DNA of 64,000 nucleotides, taken from positions 1,736,001-1,800,000 of the forward strand of contig JAKULF010000003.1 in the NCBI GenBank assembly GCA_022661535.1. Reading direction: 5' to 3'. Positions within the stretch are counted from its first letter, which is position 1; each line of letters opens with the position of its first letter. A program made the position numbers and the translations under genes. The DNA is from Eutypa lata. Lineage: Eukaryota; Ascomycota; Sordariomycetes; Xylariales; Diatrypaceae. Below, one piece after another: positions 1-10,625 of this stretch. The notes under the pieces were generated by a model. The model searched no databases, was not told where the DNA came from, and saw only the letters and a program-made list of their open reading frames with translations.

Positions 1-1260
1 ATAACAAGGGAAGGAAAGATATATATAAGTAACGACTGCTAGCCGAACACCATTGAGCCGGTGATGGTTGACTATAATATAAGACGGACACCAATTGAGG
101 TTACATACGATATCATCATTTCGGCGTTGGAGAAGATACCGACGGTAAGGACAAGGCGAGGTGCATGTCAACCGAGTCGAATACCAGGTATACAATGTAA
201 GTATGTAATCATGGCGCGGCAGGCATGTGATGATGTGAATGAATGCCAGCCCTGTCGTTAGTTACCTTGGTACCTAGACTAGGTAGGTTAAGTACATGTA
301 CGCAGCATGTACGAAGGTCGGGTTCAATATCACACACCATGCCAAGCAATTAGCTACAGTGCGCATTACCGGCTGTATCCCACTAGTACAGGTGACGCCA
401 CTTGTCTGTCACTTGCTTCCGCCAGCTGGACGCTGCACCACCACCACTACTAGCTCTAGCCGCCACTACCTCTTTTAGGTAAAGTTGTCGCAAGTGCAAA
501 CGGTACGAGGGGTATTGTTATTTAGTTATTATTATTACTTAAGCGTAAATAACATCAAAGGTAATTGAACTTGGTAGTACGTAAAGTGTATGCTAATTAA
601 GTGGTGGTGGTGCAGCTAGCTGTAGCAGATGGCCGACAAGTGGCGTCACTTGTATTAGTGGGATACAGTCGGAGGTGCGCACTGTAGCTAATTGCTTGGC
701 ATGGTGTTTGATATTGAACCCGACCTTCGTAGGTAGAGGAGGTATTTGATTTGACCAATGACAACATTAGATCTGAAGCTCCCCACATCGGACCGACCTG
801 CAAACTTCCTTGTCGAACGAGCGATCCCGAGGTGCCGACTGTAAGCTCAGCTCGAGGATGGGCCTCGAGGAGCATGTATCCAATGTGTATTAGGTAAGTA
901 GGCAACCAGTCTATCGTATATACCAAAGATAGCATATGTAGTAATATATTTACTGTTCCCGTTCCCGTTCTGGTTCTGGAGTAAAAAATGTCACTTTGCG
1001 AACCTATAAATGTAATGGCAGAGTCTTCTCATTTTTTAATAAATGATTATGTAGCTTTCAGCCATCTCAAATGTTCTTGATTAACTATTGCAAGCAGCCT
1101 GTCATGACGACCTATAGGCATGATTCTGCTATTCCTTAGATGTAGGAATCTGTTTTCCCCCTGAAGACTGATCATCATAATGACAGCCATAAGTATTATA
1201 CATAGTGGCCGATAGCCATGGGTGCATGTGTGTAAACGAAGCTTATCCACGATGATAGGC
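1..1260. other. Intergenic region containing a fold-back repeat
   Basis: No gene is supported here. The short open frames at the left end lack splice partners and recognisable content. The main structure is the imperfect inverted repeat at 310-731, listed separately. Bases from about 960 to 1260 are probably the 3' flank of LEO1, which ends at 1261 on the minus strand. Confidence 0.6.
310..731. repeat. Imperfect inverted repeat (fold-back element, MITE-like)
   Basis: The left arm (310-447) and the reverse complement of the right arm (601-731) align over almost their whole length. The outermost roughly 110 bp are nearly identical with scattered substitutions, and the inner parts are more diverged. 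Both arms end inside in a run of CAC/GTG triplets. The loop is about 153 bp (448-600). The outer ends read TACGAAGG and CCTTCGTA, which would fit a TA target-site duplication of a Tc1/mariner-type miniature element. That assignment is inference, since no transposase is present and no second copy was seen in the window. Transcribed, it would form a long hairpin. Confidence 0.8.
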
Positions 1261-2609
1261 TTATTCATCCTCATCCTCTTCAATGATATGGCGTCTCCGC
1301 GCTCTCGACTGATCAGGAACGCGCGCATCAAGATCATCCAAGTCAACATCGGCATCAGCATCAGCATCTTCATCCTCCGACTCGGTAGTTTTCTGCTTCT
1401 TCTTTCTCCGGGGCGCCTCCTCCTCTTCGTCATCGTCTAGGAGATCTTCCTCTTCCTCATCGTCGCCACCACTCATCTGGTCATCGTCACTGGGCGCAAT
1501 GAAATCGTCTTCACGGTCATACTCGTCTTGTCGGTACCGGCTACCGGAAGGAAGATCATCGTCCGAATCATATTCTGGACGACGCTTCTTGGGACGTGAC
1601 GCGCCAGGTGCACCTCTCTTGCGGGGACCTCTGGCACCTTTGCGGCCACCTTCAAGGTCGCCAACGGATAACCCGCCACTTCTGTAGCCACCAGAGCGGG
1701 AATCCAGTCGTGCTGCTGCGGTGTCCAGCCTTCTCTGCGCCTTCATTCGCTCCTTCTCGGCCATTTCGGCTTCCTTCTTTTGAAGTTCAGGGTCTCTCGT
1801 AGCCATGATAATCATATCCCCCTCGCTGGCTCTCTTGCCGCGAGCCGCCGCCGCCATAGCGCTTGCAAAGTTGGCAAGAGCCTCGTCCTGCATGTTCTTG
1901 CTTGCAATTACCGTGTATTGCTCAGTGACGTGGCCAACAGTCACGAGAAGATTGCTGAAGAGGTGGGCGGCAGCAGCGTAGTAATGTGCGTCTTCCCGTT
2001 CTTCGTACTTTTTGTCGGGAGGGGGAGCCATGACCTTCTTCTGTATCTCGTAATGTTCACCACCAACCGACATGGTAACTGATCCATCACTCCACCTGTG
2101 GACAAGAGCATTGCTTTTGAGTTGATCGGTCTTGGGGTCTCTTTGGTATCGAATGACAGTTTTGGGGTTTTCGGATTGAAGATTCGCCTTATCCCATTCG
2201 GTAGGCTCAAATGTATCTGGCTTATATTCGTCGGCCTGCCACTTGAGGAACTTGGGGACTTTCATAGATTGAAGCTATACGCGCCCAATATGGTCAGTGC
2301 ATAAGTCAAAATAGGATCGATGTGGGCTGATCTCACCGAACCATCCTTTGATTTTGGCGTCTTATGCCGATACATAGGAACGGGCAAAACAAATCTTTGC
2401 TCGGTCATCTGGTTATCGTTATCATCGTCATCAGCCTCGTCTTGGCCCATGCCATCTCGCGCGCCTTGAGTATCGCCATCGTGTTCTGATGCTAGGTCGT
2501 GGTCACTAAGCACGCGCTCTGCATCAGATTGCGCTCCCTCATCAGCATCGCCAAAGAGATCATCACCTCCATCGTCAGGAAGATCGACAAGGTCATCAGA
2601 ATCCGACAT
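1261..2609 (-). CDS. LEO1: Paf1 complex subunit Leo1
   Basis: Two exons, 2609-2337 and 2274-1261, joined over a 62 bp intron (donor GTGAGA, acceptor TAG), give 428 residues. Leo1 is a subunit of the nuclear Paf1 complex, which travels with RNA polymerase II and supports co-transcriptional histone modification. The protein shows the family layout. It has an acidic N-terminus (from MSDSDDLVDLPDD), a central conserved block starting at the splice junction (SMKVPKFLKW, then RWSDGSVTMSVGGEHYEIQ) and a highly charged C-terminal tail rich in D/E and K/R. The ATG at 2609 is chosen because the upstream in-frame codon at 2615 is TTG. It diverges from MOB2 across about 0.9 kb. Identification is firm; the exact start is slightly less so. 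Confidence 0.93.
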
Positions 2610-3498
2610 CTTCAATGAATAGCCGAGTGATATTAAGAATTGGTATAGGTTAAAGTTGAATTGAGTCCTAAAGAAGGTAAGTTAGAGGACAAACTGCAAT
2701 GGCCGTTCAATGGGTTGATGTATGATGTATGATTGGGAAATTTTTGGAATGGGAAACTGCGCTCTGCTATGGAAGCGCGGCTCAGCTATGTAAGTTAGGT
2801 ATGTATGTACAATACCTACCTAGCTAGCGCCAACCTGGAGAATTATCCTCTGAAAAGCAGTCGCGACGCTGCAACGAAGCACAGATCACGTTAGGATTGG
2901 ACGTATAATAGTATACATACAGCTCTATCTATAATTATACTAGCGTCGTATATATAGTCATACATAGTGGGGGCTCAAGAGTTGCCTCATGTCAGTGGCC
3001 ACCGCATCCTCCAATACCTCTTCAGTACTTTATCGATACAGTTAGCGCTGTTTCGGCTATCCTGCCAAGACCATGTTAACCTGTAGGAATTTAGTTCAGT
3101 TTAGTTGAAGCCTTCTATCTCCTCCTGAGAGGGGCGATCATTTATTTGTAGGAAACTTCATATTATGAGAACACATCCCTTCACCCCTTTCTGTGGCCAA
3201 GCTTTACTTACATTCATATTTCATTCATATACAACTAACTTCTCAGCCTGTCTGCGACAGCTTCTTCTTATACGAGACTACTTATATCAAAAAATATCAA
3301 GATTATCAAGACGCGACCTTTATATCATCTGTAGCAAGCGAGCTAGTAAAAGAAGCTGGAAATAAAAGGCACGAGTATTCCCGGTTGTTCTATCACCTCC
3401 AAGTCCATTGTGGTGAAAGCGACCCGGCTGCTCTTTTGCCCACCGCGCATTGGTAGCAGTTCTCTTCTTTGGGTATCGTCTCTGGTTATCACACGACA
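2610..3498. promoter_or_regulatory. Divergent LEO1 / MOB2 intergenic region
   Basis: This roughly 0.9 kb stretch lies between the divergent starts of LEO1 and MOB2 and must contain both promoters. I see no further gene. A short open frame near 3165-3456 lies just upstream of MOB2 and could at most be leader sequence. No specific operator is recognisable. Confidence 0.5.
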
Positions 3499-5624
3499 AT
3501 GTCCAACTTGTTCTCTGGCATGTAAGTTAACTTGTTTTACTTTTGTCTTCACCTAAGAGATGTCTTTCTTAATCCCTTTTCCACTCTCATCCCAAAATCT
3601 CCTGGATTTCACATTTATATCCGACCGATGCACGTTCTTAAAGTTCATCACGACTTTAAATCATGAGATGAGTTCAGTTAGGTATACTTCGAACACTGCC
3701 TAGTGGTGGTCTAACTCCTGGCTTTTTGCTACCTAATTGTGGGGGTATTCAACTCAATTAGGAACTGCCACAGAGCTTATGCAGGAAAGGAATACTCAAG
3801 TCTCCCGAATGCAAGAAATGTGCAGCAAGACATGACTCTGTTACCGTTATCGGAAACTTCACTCGTCGAAATTAAACATACTATTGAGTTGATATCAAAA
3901 GCTGTTGGTATTCATGCGATTCCCTAACTACATCACTTTGTTATGTCATAACTAGATGACCTAACAGTGAAATACTGTCGATCTCCAGACGCTTTGGCGC
4001 TTGGTGTATCGAGTCTCATGGGCCTAGGCCAGCACATCGAGTCACTAGCACAGCATTACTGCTTTGCGCGCCCTAGGATTTCACATGATGGCCTCTACCC
4101 CTGAATACTGGGGATCATGTCTCCCTGTCGGCGTTGTTCTGGCCTATGGGCATAGTTGCCACAAGCTTTCTTCCTTTTTCCCTTTCTTTTTGTTTTTAAT
4201 CTTGTACAAAATCGTTGCTGCGGGACTACCAATAGTTGAAGTTCCCCTCACCTAGGACAATCAATTTGTTGAAGGTCAACATCAGAGCCTCAGAGTGCAG
4301 AAACTTGCCTATTGATAGATAACCAACCATCTGGTGCTTGCCTTGTATTGGGACTGCACTGCAGAGTTTCCTTCGTTGAGACCCTACCGGCCGATGCCTT
4401 GACTAGAAAACAGTTTCTGAACCACCTAATGAATTTTATTTGCACGGAAGCTTCTACATAAGACGTTACCCCATACTAACTACTCCGCAGAAACGCACGC
4501 CTCCGAGGGCCAACCAAGTCCTCAGGACAGAGCAAGAGCCCCGTTTCTGCCAATCCAAGTGGTCAACCCAATTCTCCAACAACCAACCCTTCCCAAGTAG
4601 CCCAGGGTAATCAGTCATCCACAAACCTCGCACCCAAGATACCGCCTCTTCCCAACTCACCGTCTCTCGCTCAGAACATCGGCATGGATGACCCCAACGG
4701 CTTAGGGTCTAATGGCGACGACCTGCTCAACTCCTATCATCTGCCACGACCTCTGCCAGTTTGGCTTAATGCAGCCTATGTCAAACATATTGTCAAAGGC
4801 AACTTTATGACACTAAGCGCAAGACCCAAGACAGTCGAACAGGCAGAATGGGTCGCCCACCAAGGTAATTCGGCAATGTAATTCAAATACTTATGTACCA
4901 TATACTGACTCTATTAAGTTGTCGAGCATTATAGAAACTTGTGGAACTTTGTGAGGGTTATTCATGAGAAGGAAGAGGACGGCAAGTCAGTTTGCAACCC
5001 GGCAACATGTCCTCGGATGTCCGCTGGCGCGTAAGTACACATTCCCGTGACGGATTAGGGCCAGTTATTGACCAAAATAGAAACCACTCGTTCACATGGC
5101 TCAACAATAAGCGGGAACCTGTTGAGCTGCCAGCATATGAGTACATTACGTTGATGCAGCGATGGATCTCCGGGAAGATTGACGACACGAACATCTTCCC
5201 TACTGACTCGAATGGCGTCTCGTACTCCCACAACCCTGCGATCACCACAACGCCGCTGTCGCAGCTCACGAATCCCGGTGAGATGGATTGGGTCGGCAAG
5301 CGCAGTGGGTTCCCCGAGAACTTCGTCGAGGTTTGCCAGACCATCTTCCGCCAGATGTTCCGCGTCTACGCTCACCTGTACTGGGCTCATTTCATCGACC
5401 CCTTCTACCACCTGAACCTGGAGAAGCAGCTGAACAGTTGCTTCAGTCACTTTGTCTTGACGGCATGTGCCCTAGACATGCTCAAGCCGCAAGAGTTGGA
5501 GCCTATGCAGCCGCTCATCGACCTGTGGGCTGCTAACGGCACGTTTCCTCCGGGGTCGAAAGCGCATGAATACGCGAACCCTCGAGCCGGAGAGCGATTA
5601 ATGCAGCTGGCCAACGTTGCGTGA
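3499..5624 (+). CDS. MOB2: Mob2-type NDR kinase activator
   Basis: Four exons (3499-3521, 4491-4864, 4919-5030, 5081-5624) keep phase and give 350 residues. Mob proteins bind and activate NDR/LATS kinases; in filamentous fungi Mob2 works with the COT1-type kinase in polarised hyphal growth (family knowledge). The N-terminus reads MSNLFSGINARLRG, followed by a Ser/Pro/Asn-rich linker and then the Mob fold. Visible Mob signatures are YVKHIVKGNF, VVEHYRNLWNF, CNPATCPRMSAG, FTWLNNK, FRQMFRVYAHLYWAHF and LNSCFSHFVL. The Cys pair in CNPATC and the two His sites (YAHLYWAHF) fit the zinc site. VEHY and KGNF favour Mob2 over Mob1 or phocein. The insert at about residues 235-260 is longer than in yeast. 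Exon 1 codes only 7.7 codons and intron 1 is 969 bp, so exon 1 is the least certain part. Confidence 0.9.
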
Positions 5625-6538
5625 GCTGGCAACGCCGTTCACATTCTAGCGAGCTGCAGGACTTGTCTGTCTCACTAGCCGCCGAATACCGAAGTGAGAC
5701 CGAGAGACGACATCGACGAACTATATAACGTGTATATATCGTCGGCTAGCTAACATGATTATACAGCATTGTCAGTCACAGGTATGATGACGATGTACCG
5801 AGACTCGATTGCTACTGCGCCTTGCTACTGAATCCTGGGAGGCGTTATAGACATATGGCCCAGACAAACCATCCATGCCTGCGGTTGAGCGTACAGGATG
5901 TTCTTTGTAGGGCAGAAAAGGAGAGAGGGAAAGGGTTAGCACGTTCGTATGAAACGACGTCTGACTTGGGAGAGGTTTATCATGCATGGGACGATAGCGA
6001 TAACCAACTTCATAGCATCGGCACTGGTAACATTGCACAAGGAACAATAAATAAAAAAACTCTAGACATAAGTTACCCCGGAAGCGTCCTCTGCGGAAGT
6101 GTAACCGTATACTGAGGTGTCATCACTAAGGCGAGTGAGTAGGTATATGTTATCCAACACACTAACCTTTCGGCTTCCATGCTCTCAGTTCTGGGATGAT
6201 AAGCATGCCCCCTCGGCATTGATGGTTAGTAGTACTGTAGTATGTAAACTCGAAGTTCTCAGCTGGGATGGGATGCTGCTGCTGCTGCCCCGCATTGCCC
6301 GCATGTGCTCACTCGGACCCCTCCAAAGCTTCCCCCATCTTACGAGCTCATGCATGCACGTATCAACGTACGTTCAAGAATTTGCCGAAAGTAGAAGGCA
6401 TAGTCAATTTCGTAGCTTGATACATTATGTTTATTCTTTGATCCCACCTATATATCTTTGTTCATCTGACTACAGAGGACCGAACCCATCCATTCATCGA
6501 CTGGGTACCGTGTGGTAATAATAGCCTGGTTTGGTTAA
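5625..6538. other. Intergenic region, no gene seen
   Basis: About 0.9 kb between MOB2 and the PSI-domain gene, which lie in tandem on the plus strand. Open frames at 5772-6115 and 6117-6518 have no recognisable content, good start context or splice partners. It is presumably the 3' flank of MOB2 plus the promoter of the PSI gene. Confidence 0.5.
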
Positions 6539-7158
6539 ATGTACATGATGAACACGAGCTCTGCCGACCCGGACGACGCACATCTGTTTAGATGCTGGGC
6601 TCTGCAGGAGTGTGGGAGGTGTCTCGAGGAACTGGACTGCAGTTGGTGCCCTTTTGTGCGTCCCCCTCCCTCTCACTCCATGGCGTAGATACATATGTAC
6701 TAGTTGGACATTCGAGCCTAACCTAGCCTGCTTCTAATACCGGCTTTTACAACACATAATAGTCGTGGACCTGCGTCCCCAATTCACATCATCTCCAACT
6801 ATTGGCTCCTGCCTATGACGAGAATATCTGCCCGCATTGGAGGGAGCGGTGGGAGATCCGCACGAATCCACTAGGTTGCCATGTGTCAACCATTACAACG
6901 CTTACTTCGCTTGTCACCATTATCTGCACGCTTGCATCTATCCTGCTTGTTGCCTTTGTCACCCGGGGAGTTAACAAACTGAGAGAATATAGTAAGAAAC
7001 ATCCTGGGTGGTGGGCGCTTTGGAGGCATGATTGGAGAGGTTTGCTAGCGAGTTGGAGGACGTCCCGCATACGACGAATAAATCGGCACGATACATCTCA
7101 AGATGGCCGAGCCAGACCAAGGCATGATGGGCAAGAGCGTGAGCCGTTGCTGCCATGA
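6539..7158 (+). CDS. Small PSI-domain single-pass membrane protein
   Basis: Two exons (6539-6655 and 6763-7158, intron 107 bp, donor GTGCGT, acceptor TAG) encode 170 residues. Residues 18-78 hold exactly eight cysteines (C19, 25, 28, 34, 37, 43, 62, 78) in the PSI (plexin-semaphorin-integrin) pattern CGRC...CSWCPF...TCVPN...CPHW...GC. The splice falls inside the domain in phase 0. A hydrophobic segment at about 83-105 is the only membrane span. It is followed by a basic, Trp-rich stretch (WWALWRHDWR) and the C-terminal motif EREPLL. There is no cleavable signal peptide, so the PSI domain is probably lumenal or extracellular with the tail in the cytosol (inference). ExxxLL at 164-169 fits sorting to the vacuole or endosome. 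No function is known to me. The alternative starts at 6545 or 6548 would remove only two or three residues. Confidence 0.8.
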
Positions 7159-7233
7159 TGACTTCTCAAGTCAAAGGGAGCCAGCATCTACTATATCAAG
7201 GATACGGGTTGTATGTACCCTCAAACCGATGTT

Positions 7234-7527
7234 TCAACCGGAGCTGACTGGGGGGATGATGGCAACTTCATCGCCTTCCTGGATCACATTCTTGCCAGAC
7301 CCATCATCAGACTCGGGGATATCGACATAATCGAGGTTGACAGTCACGAGGCACGAGGAGAGGATCTTGTCCTTGATGCCCTTGTGCCGCTCTTCCAGCG
7401 CGTCAAACAGCTTGGTCAAGGGAAGGGGAGCCGGCAAGGTCTCGAATTCCTTCGACGTGAAGGAGCCCGCACTTGCGAAATAGAGGACGTTGAATTGACC
7501 TTTTGGTGGGCTCGGGATCGAACCCAT
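7234..7527 (-). CDS. cnxG: Molybdopterin synthase small (sulfur carrier) subunit
   Basis: A single exon encodes 97 residues of the MoaD/ThiS ubiquitin-like family. In cytosolic molybdenum cofactor synthesis the C-terminal glycine is thiocarboxylated and delivers sulfur to precursor Z within molybdopterin synthase. Supporting features are the beta-grasp opening FNVLYFASAG, the central LTKLFDALEERHKGIKDKIL, NLDYVDIPE, and the diagnostic end GDEVAIIPPVSSG. The last two residues are Ser-Gly rather than the Gly-Gly usual in bacterial MoaD; from memory other fungal members also end this way, but I cannot check that. The gene converges on the PSI-domain gene with only 75 bp between stop codons. Confidence 0.92.
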   Translation of the reverse strand: MGSIPSPPKGQFNVLYFASAGSFTSKEFETLPAPLPLTKLFDALEERHKGIKDKILSSCLVTVNLDYVDIPESDDGSGKNVIQEGDEVAIIPPVSSG

Positions 7528-8461
7528 CGTATTTTTATTTTTATTTTTTGAGTATGGTACGGATGGAGAAGGTCACTAAGCGCTGAAGAAAATGTTAGCA
7601 ATGAAGCTCAGAGCTAAGTTTGGTTTGTATCATAACAGATGGAATTTTCTTGTTGAGTCAGAGATCTTGGTGATAATTGTGTACATCAATGATGTTCAGG
7701 TAATACATGCTTTTAATTGCATCATCCAACAATATTGTGAGAAGAGAATGATAGTAGAATGAATGACTTACCAGGAGGTATGCGAAAAGGTCTCTTGTTT
7801 ACCTGCCAATTGGTCTTCTATGAAGAAGTTGACATCTATGACCTCAAAAGTAAACATGGAAGGATTCAAAAATACTGCTCAACGAGACGTAAAATTGGAG
7901 AATAAATAACTAAACTGGAAGAAAAAAAATTGCTGCAGAGGCTAGCCCAAGTGGAAAGGCTGCCGCTGACTAAGGTGTGTATGAATTAACTAAGGGTATC
8001 TAGCTTAGTAACTAGCACCATATGGTCAGTGCTTTTTGACAGCCCGCAAAAATTATTGTGTGTATCGCGTGCGATAAGCGAATCTGGTTGGTTGATGGAG
8101 GGGACAATTTTTGGGATATTTGGAAGACAGCGAAATTGAAATTGGGTGAGCAAGCACTATACGCGTAGCAGTCATATTGTATCAAAGATGCAGGAAAAAG
8201 CAGCATGTCTTTTTTTTTAAGGGTCCTTAATTCATATCCGTAATGTGAAAATGAAATGCCTGATTTCCACTATCCGCCCAACTCCCGTGACAGATGGATG
8301 AGAGAGAGAGAGAATCTCGGCCGTGACCGCCATATGATGATGAACCTGCCACTTCGTGAAGTAGCCCAAATCCTAGGTAGCTACAAACAAGAGAATCCTT
8401 TTTTGTTTTTTTGCGTGTGCAAATTTCCCAACCACTTTTCCTTCCCCCACACTCTCTTTCT
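7528..8461. other. Intergenic region between cnxG and RPS28
   Basis: About 0.9 kb of AT-rich sequence between two minus-strand genes: the promoter of cnxG and the 3' flank of RPS28. It has several A and T runs (for example near 7541 and 8212) but no supported gene. Confidence 0.5.
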
Positions 8462-8815
8462 CTATCTCAGTCTTCGGGCCTCTCTCTCGGACTCGAGTAG
8501 GCAGAGGATGTCGTCCTCACGGACTAGAAAAAAAGACGTTAGTATAAAAGCTGCGAGTCGGTAGGGAGTGCCCGTTCGAAAGATCGTACCTGGTCCCTTG
8601 ACGTTGCGGATAATGCTTCGGGTCTGGTCGTCCATGAACTCAACGCGGACTTGGGTGACACCACCACGGGAACCTGTTCAATCCATAATCAGTTTTTATT
8701 TCTCCGGCGTGGACAGCAAATACATTCGATTTCGGGGGGAGGGGAAAATCATACCGGTTCTTCCCAGAACGCGGGTAACTCGGACGAGCTTGACGGGCTG
8801 CTTAGCGGAATCCAT
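8462..8815 (-). CDS. RPS28: 40S ribosomal protein S28 (eS28)
   Basis: Three exons (8815-8755, 8673-8590, 8523-8462) with introns of 81 and 66 bp give 68 residues, the normal length for eS28. The protein is part of the small ribosomal subunit, near the mRNA exit side. The sequence is nearly invariant in eukaryotes and is clear here: [39 protein letters not shown], then [17 protein letters not shown] to the stop. Single-frame reading misses this gene because each exon is shorter than 90 bp. Both introns have good donors (GTATGA, GTACGA) and CAG/TAG acceptors. The start ATG lies directly before [11 protein letters not shown]. Confidence 0.97.
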
Positions 8816-9227
8816 TTTTGCGATCTGGAAGTGTTGGGTTTGGTGTGGTGGTTTTTCCGTAAGTAAAGAAGATGCTCTGGATGAGGATTTTGTGGTTCGC
8901 AGGGTATTGAAGGTTTGTGCAAGTTGTGAGAAATCTGGCAGCTGCTCTCACCTGAGGACCCTAAGTAGGCGGTTTAGGTATGACCCGGTTTTATTTGGAC
9001 GAATCATGAGGCGCAATTAGTTGGGTATAGGTACCTGTGTACATTATGGGGTCCTCGCTGCAGACATCAAACAGAGCTCCGACTGGCATGGACCTTGGGA
9101 TTATGTAATATAGATATTTCGTGTCTGGTAGCATTTTTTTATTCCAACCCCAGACGACACATTTCTACAATAGGGTATCATCTCTAAACAAGCTGGCAAA
9201 GTGAAAACTTCCGGCGCATTCTTGTAA
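8816..9227. other. Short intergenic region, RPS28 promoter and p50 3' flank
   Basis: About 0.4 kb upstream of RPS28 and downstream of the dynactin p50 gene, both on the minus strand. No additional gene or distinct regulatory motif could be supported. Confidence 0.5.
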
Positions 9228-10625
9228 CTATGCCAATCTGGCAATCTTAGCCTCCAGATCCTTCACCCATCCCTCAACGACTTGCATGTTGGTTTGCATA
9301 GCCGTTTCTCCCTCACCCATAGCCCCTTCAATCTTCTCCAAGCCCTCCCTCCATTGCTTAATATCCGCCGCCATTTCGCTTTGTGATCTCTCGAGATGTT
9401 CCAAAGTCTCACTCGCAGTTGCTGCATCGGCATGAATAGCCCTAAGGGAGCGGAGCCTATCTAGGAGTGGGGGAAGTAGGGGTGTCATAGACTCGATAGT
9501 AGGGAGCGTTCCGTAGAGTGCATTGATTTTAGCAGTTTGTTCCGTGTCATCTGCGTCAGTCGGAGCATTTCCGCCCTGTGATATCAAGGCATCTTGAGCC
9601 GCCTTCGCTGCCTTTCTTGACTTCTCCAACTGATCAGCCTCCTGTGTTAATGTCCTCACCCGACGGCTGATACTGTCGAGAGACGACGTGGATGCCTCTG
9701 ACAATGTCAAGATTTGCTTTTGAAGTGTATCGAGTGTGGGCATAATAGCTCGTGGTAGGCCGTTATTCTCTCGCTCGGGAAGGGCCGAGGATGTAATGCC
9801 AATTGCCTGTTCGAGCAGAACAAGGCGTCGGTCAAAGTCGGCGGCTTTAGCTAACGCATGGCTTTGCTCATAGCTAGGAGCATACGTGATGGTATATGTT
9901 GCACCATCAGGTTGGAAACCAGGTGTTTCGGCCGCTTCATTAGCTGGCTCCCTTGGTGTCCTTGCTATTTGTGTTGCGCTTGGTATGACCCCTTCTGATA
10001 TAGTCGTTATTTCTTCCAGGGCTCGACTCAGAGAAACGAGATCGGCATCTTGCACTGGTGCAGTCGTTTGCGCGTCGCTCTTCTGTCTTCCATATTCCTC
10101 CTTCGCCTCCTCGATTTCACGCTTAAGCCGCGCAATTTTCCCCTCCAAGTTTTCGCCGTCCTCCTCATCACTCAGGTCTCCGATCTCAGTGCCGGCTCTT
10201 TGTCTACGATTCGATGTTTTGTAGGACTTGCGCTTTCCATTCAGTCGGTCTGAGAAGTCGACATCTCGCGCATCGACTTGTGACGGTAGAAACTTAGACC
10301 GGGCTTGATCTATACGGAGTCGAGAGCGAGAGATTCCCTCGTCATCTTCGTCGTCCTCATCGAACTCGTTGTCTGAATAGGAGTGCCCCGCTGTGGTCTG
10401 AACAAACCAAATTAGTTTTGATCTATTGGAGAGGCACGAAGGTCATGATAAAACTTACCGGGACAGTCGAGGTGTCATCTGTTAGCTCGGGAGTTTCGTA
10501 AATGTCGGGTGCAGAATCCTTAGCTACTTGTTAGCTGGTGTCGGCCCAACAGTATAAGGGGAGCGGTAGCAAGATGCAACACGCACCAAGTCGGGCAGAT
10601 TCGCGTATTTCCGGTTCAAGGCCAT
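9228..10625 (-). CDS. Dynactin subunit 2 (p50, dynamitin)
   Basis: Three exons (10625-10587, 10518-10459, 10397-9228; introns 68 and 61 bp) keep phase and give 422 residues. p50 sits in the shoulder of the dynactin complex, which links dynein to cargo and to nuclei in hyphae. The N-terminus is the typical dynamitin peptide MALNRKYANLPDL followed by DSAPDIYETPELTDD. An acidic stretch and then long amphipathic helices follow: from about residue 115 GKIARLKREIEEAKEEYG, and heptad-like segments to the C-terminal WVKDLEAKIARLA. These match the coiled-coil body of the family. The acceptor of exon 2 is AAG rather than the usual CAG/TAG; it is required for the DSAPDIYETPE reading. It corresponds to yeast Jnm1 by role. 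Confidence 0.9.
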
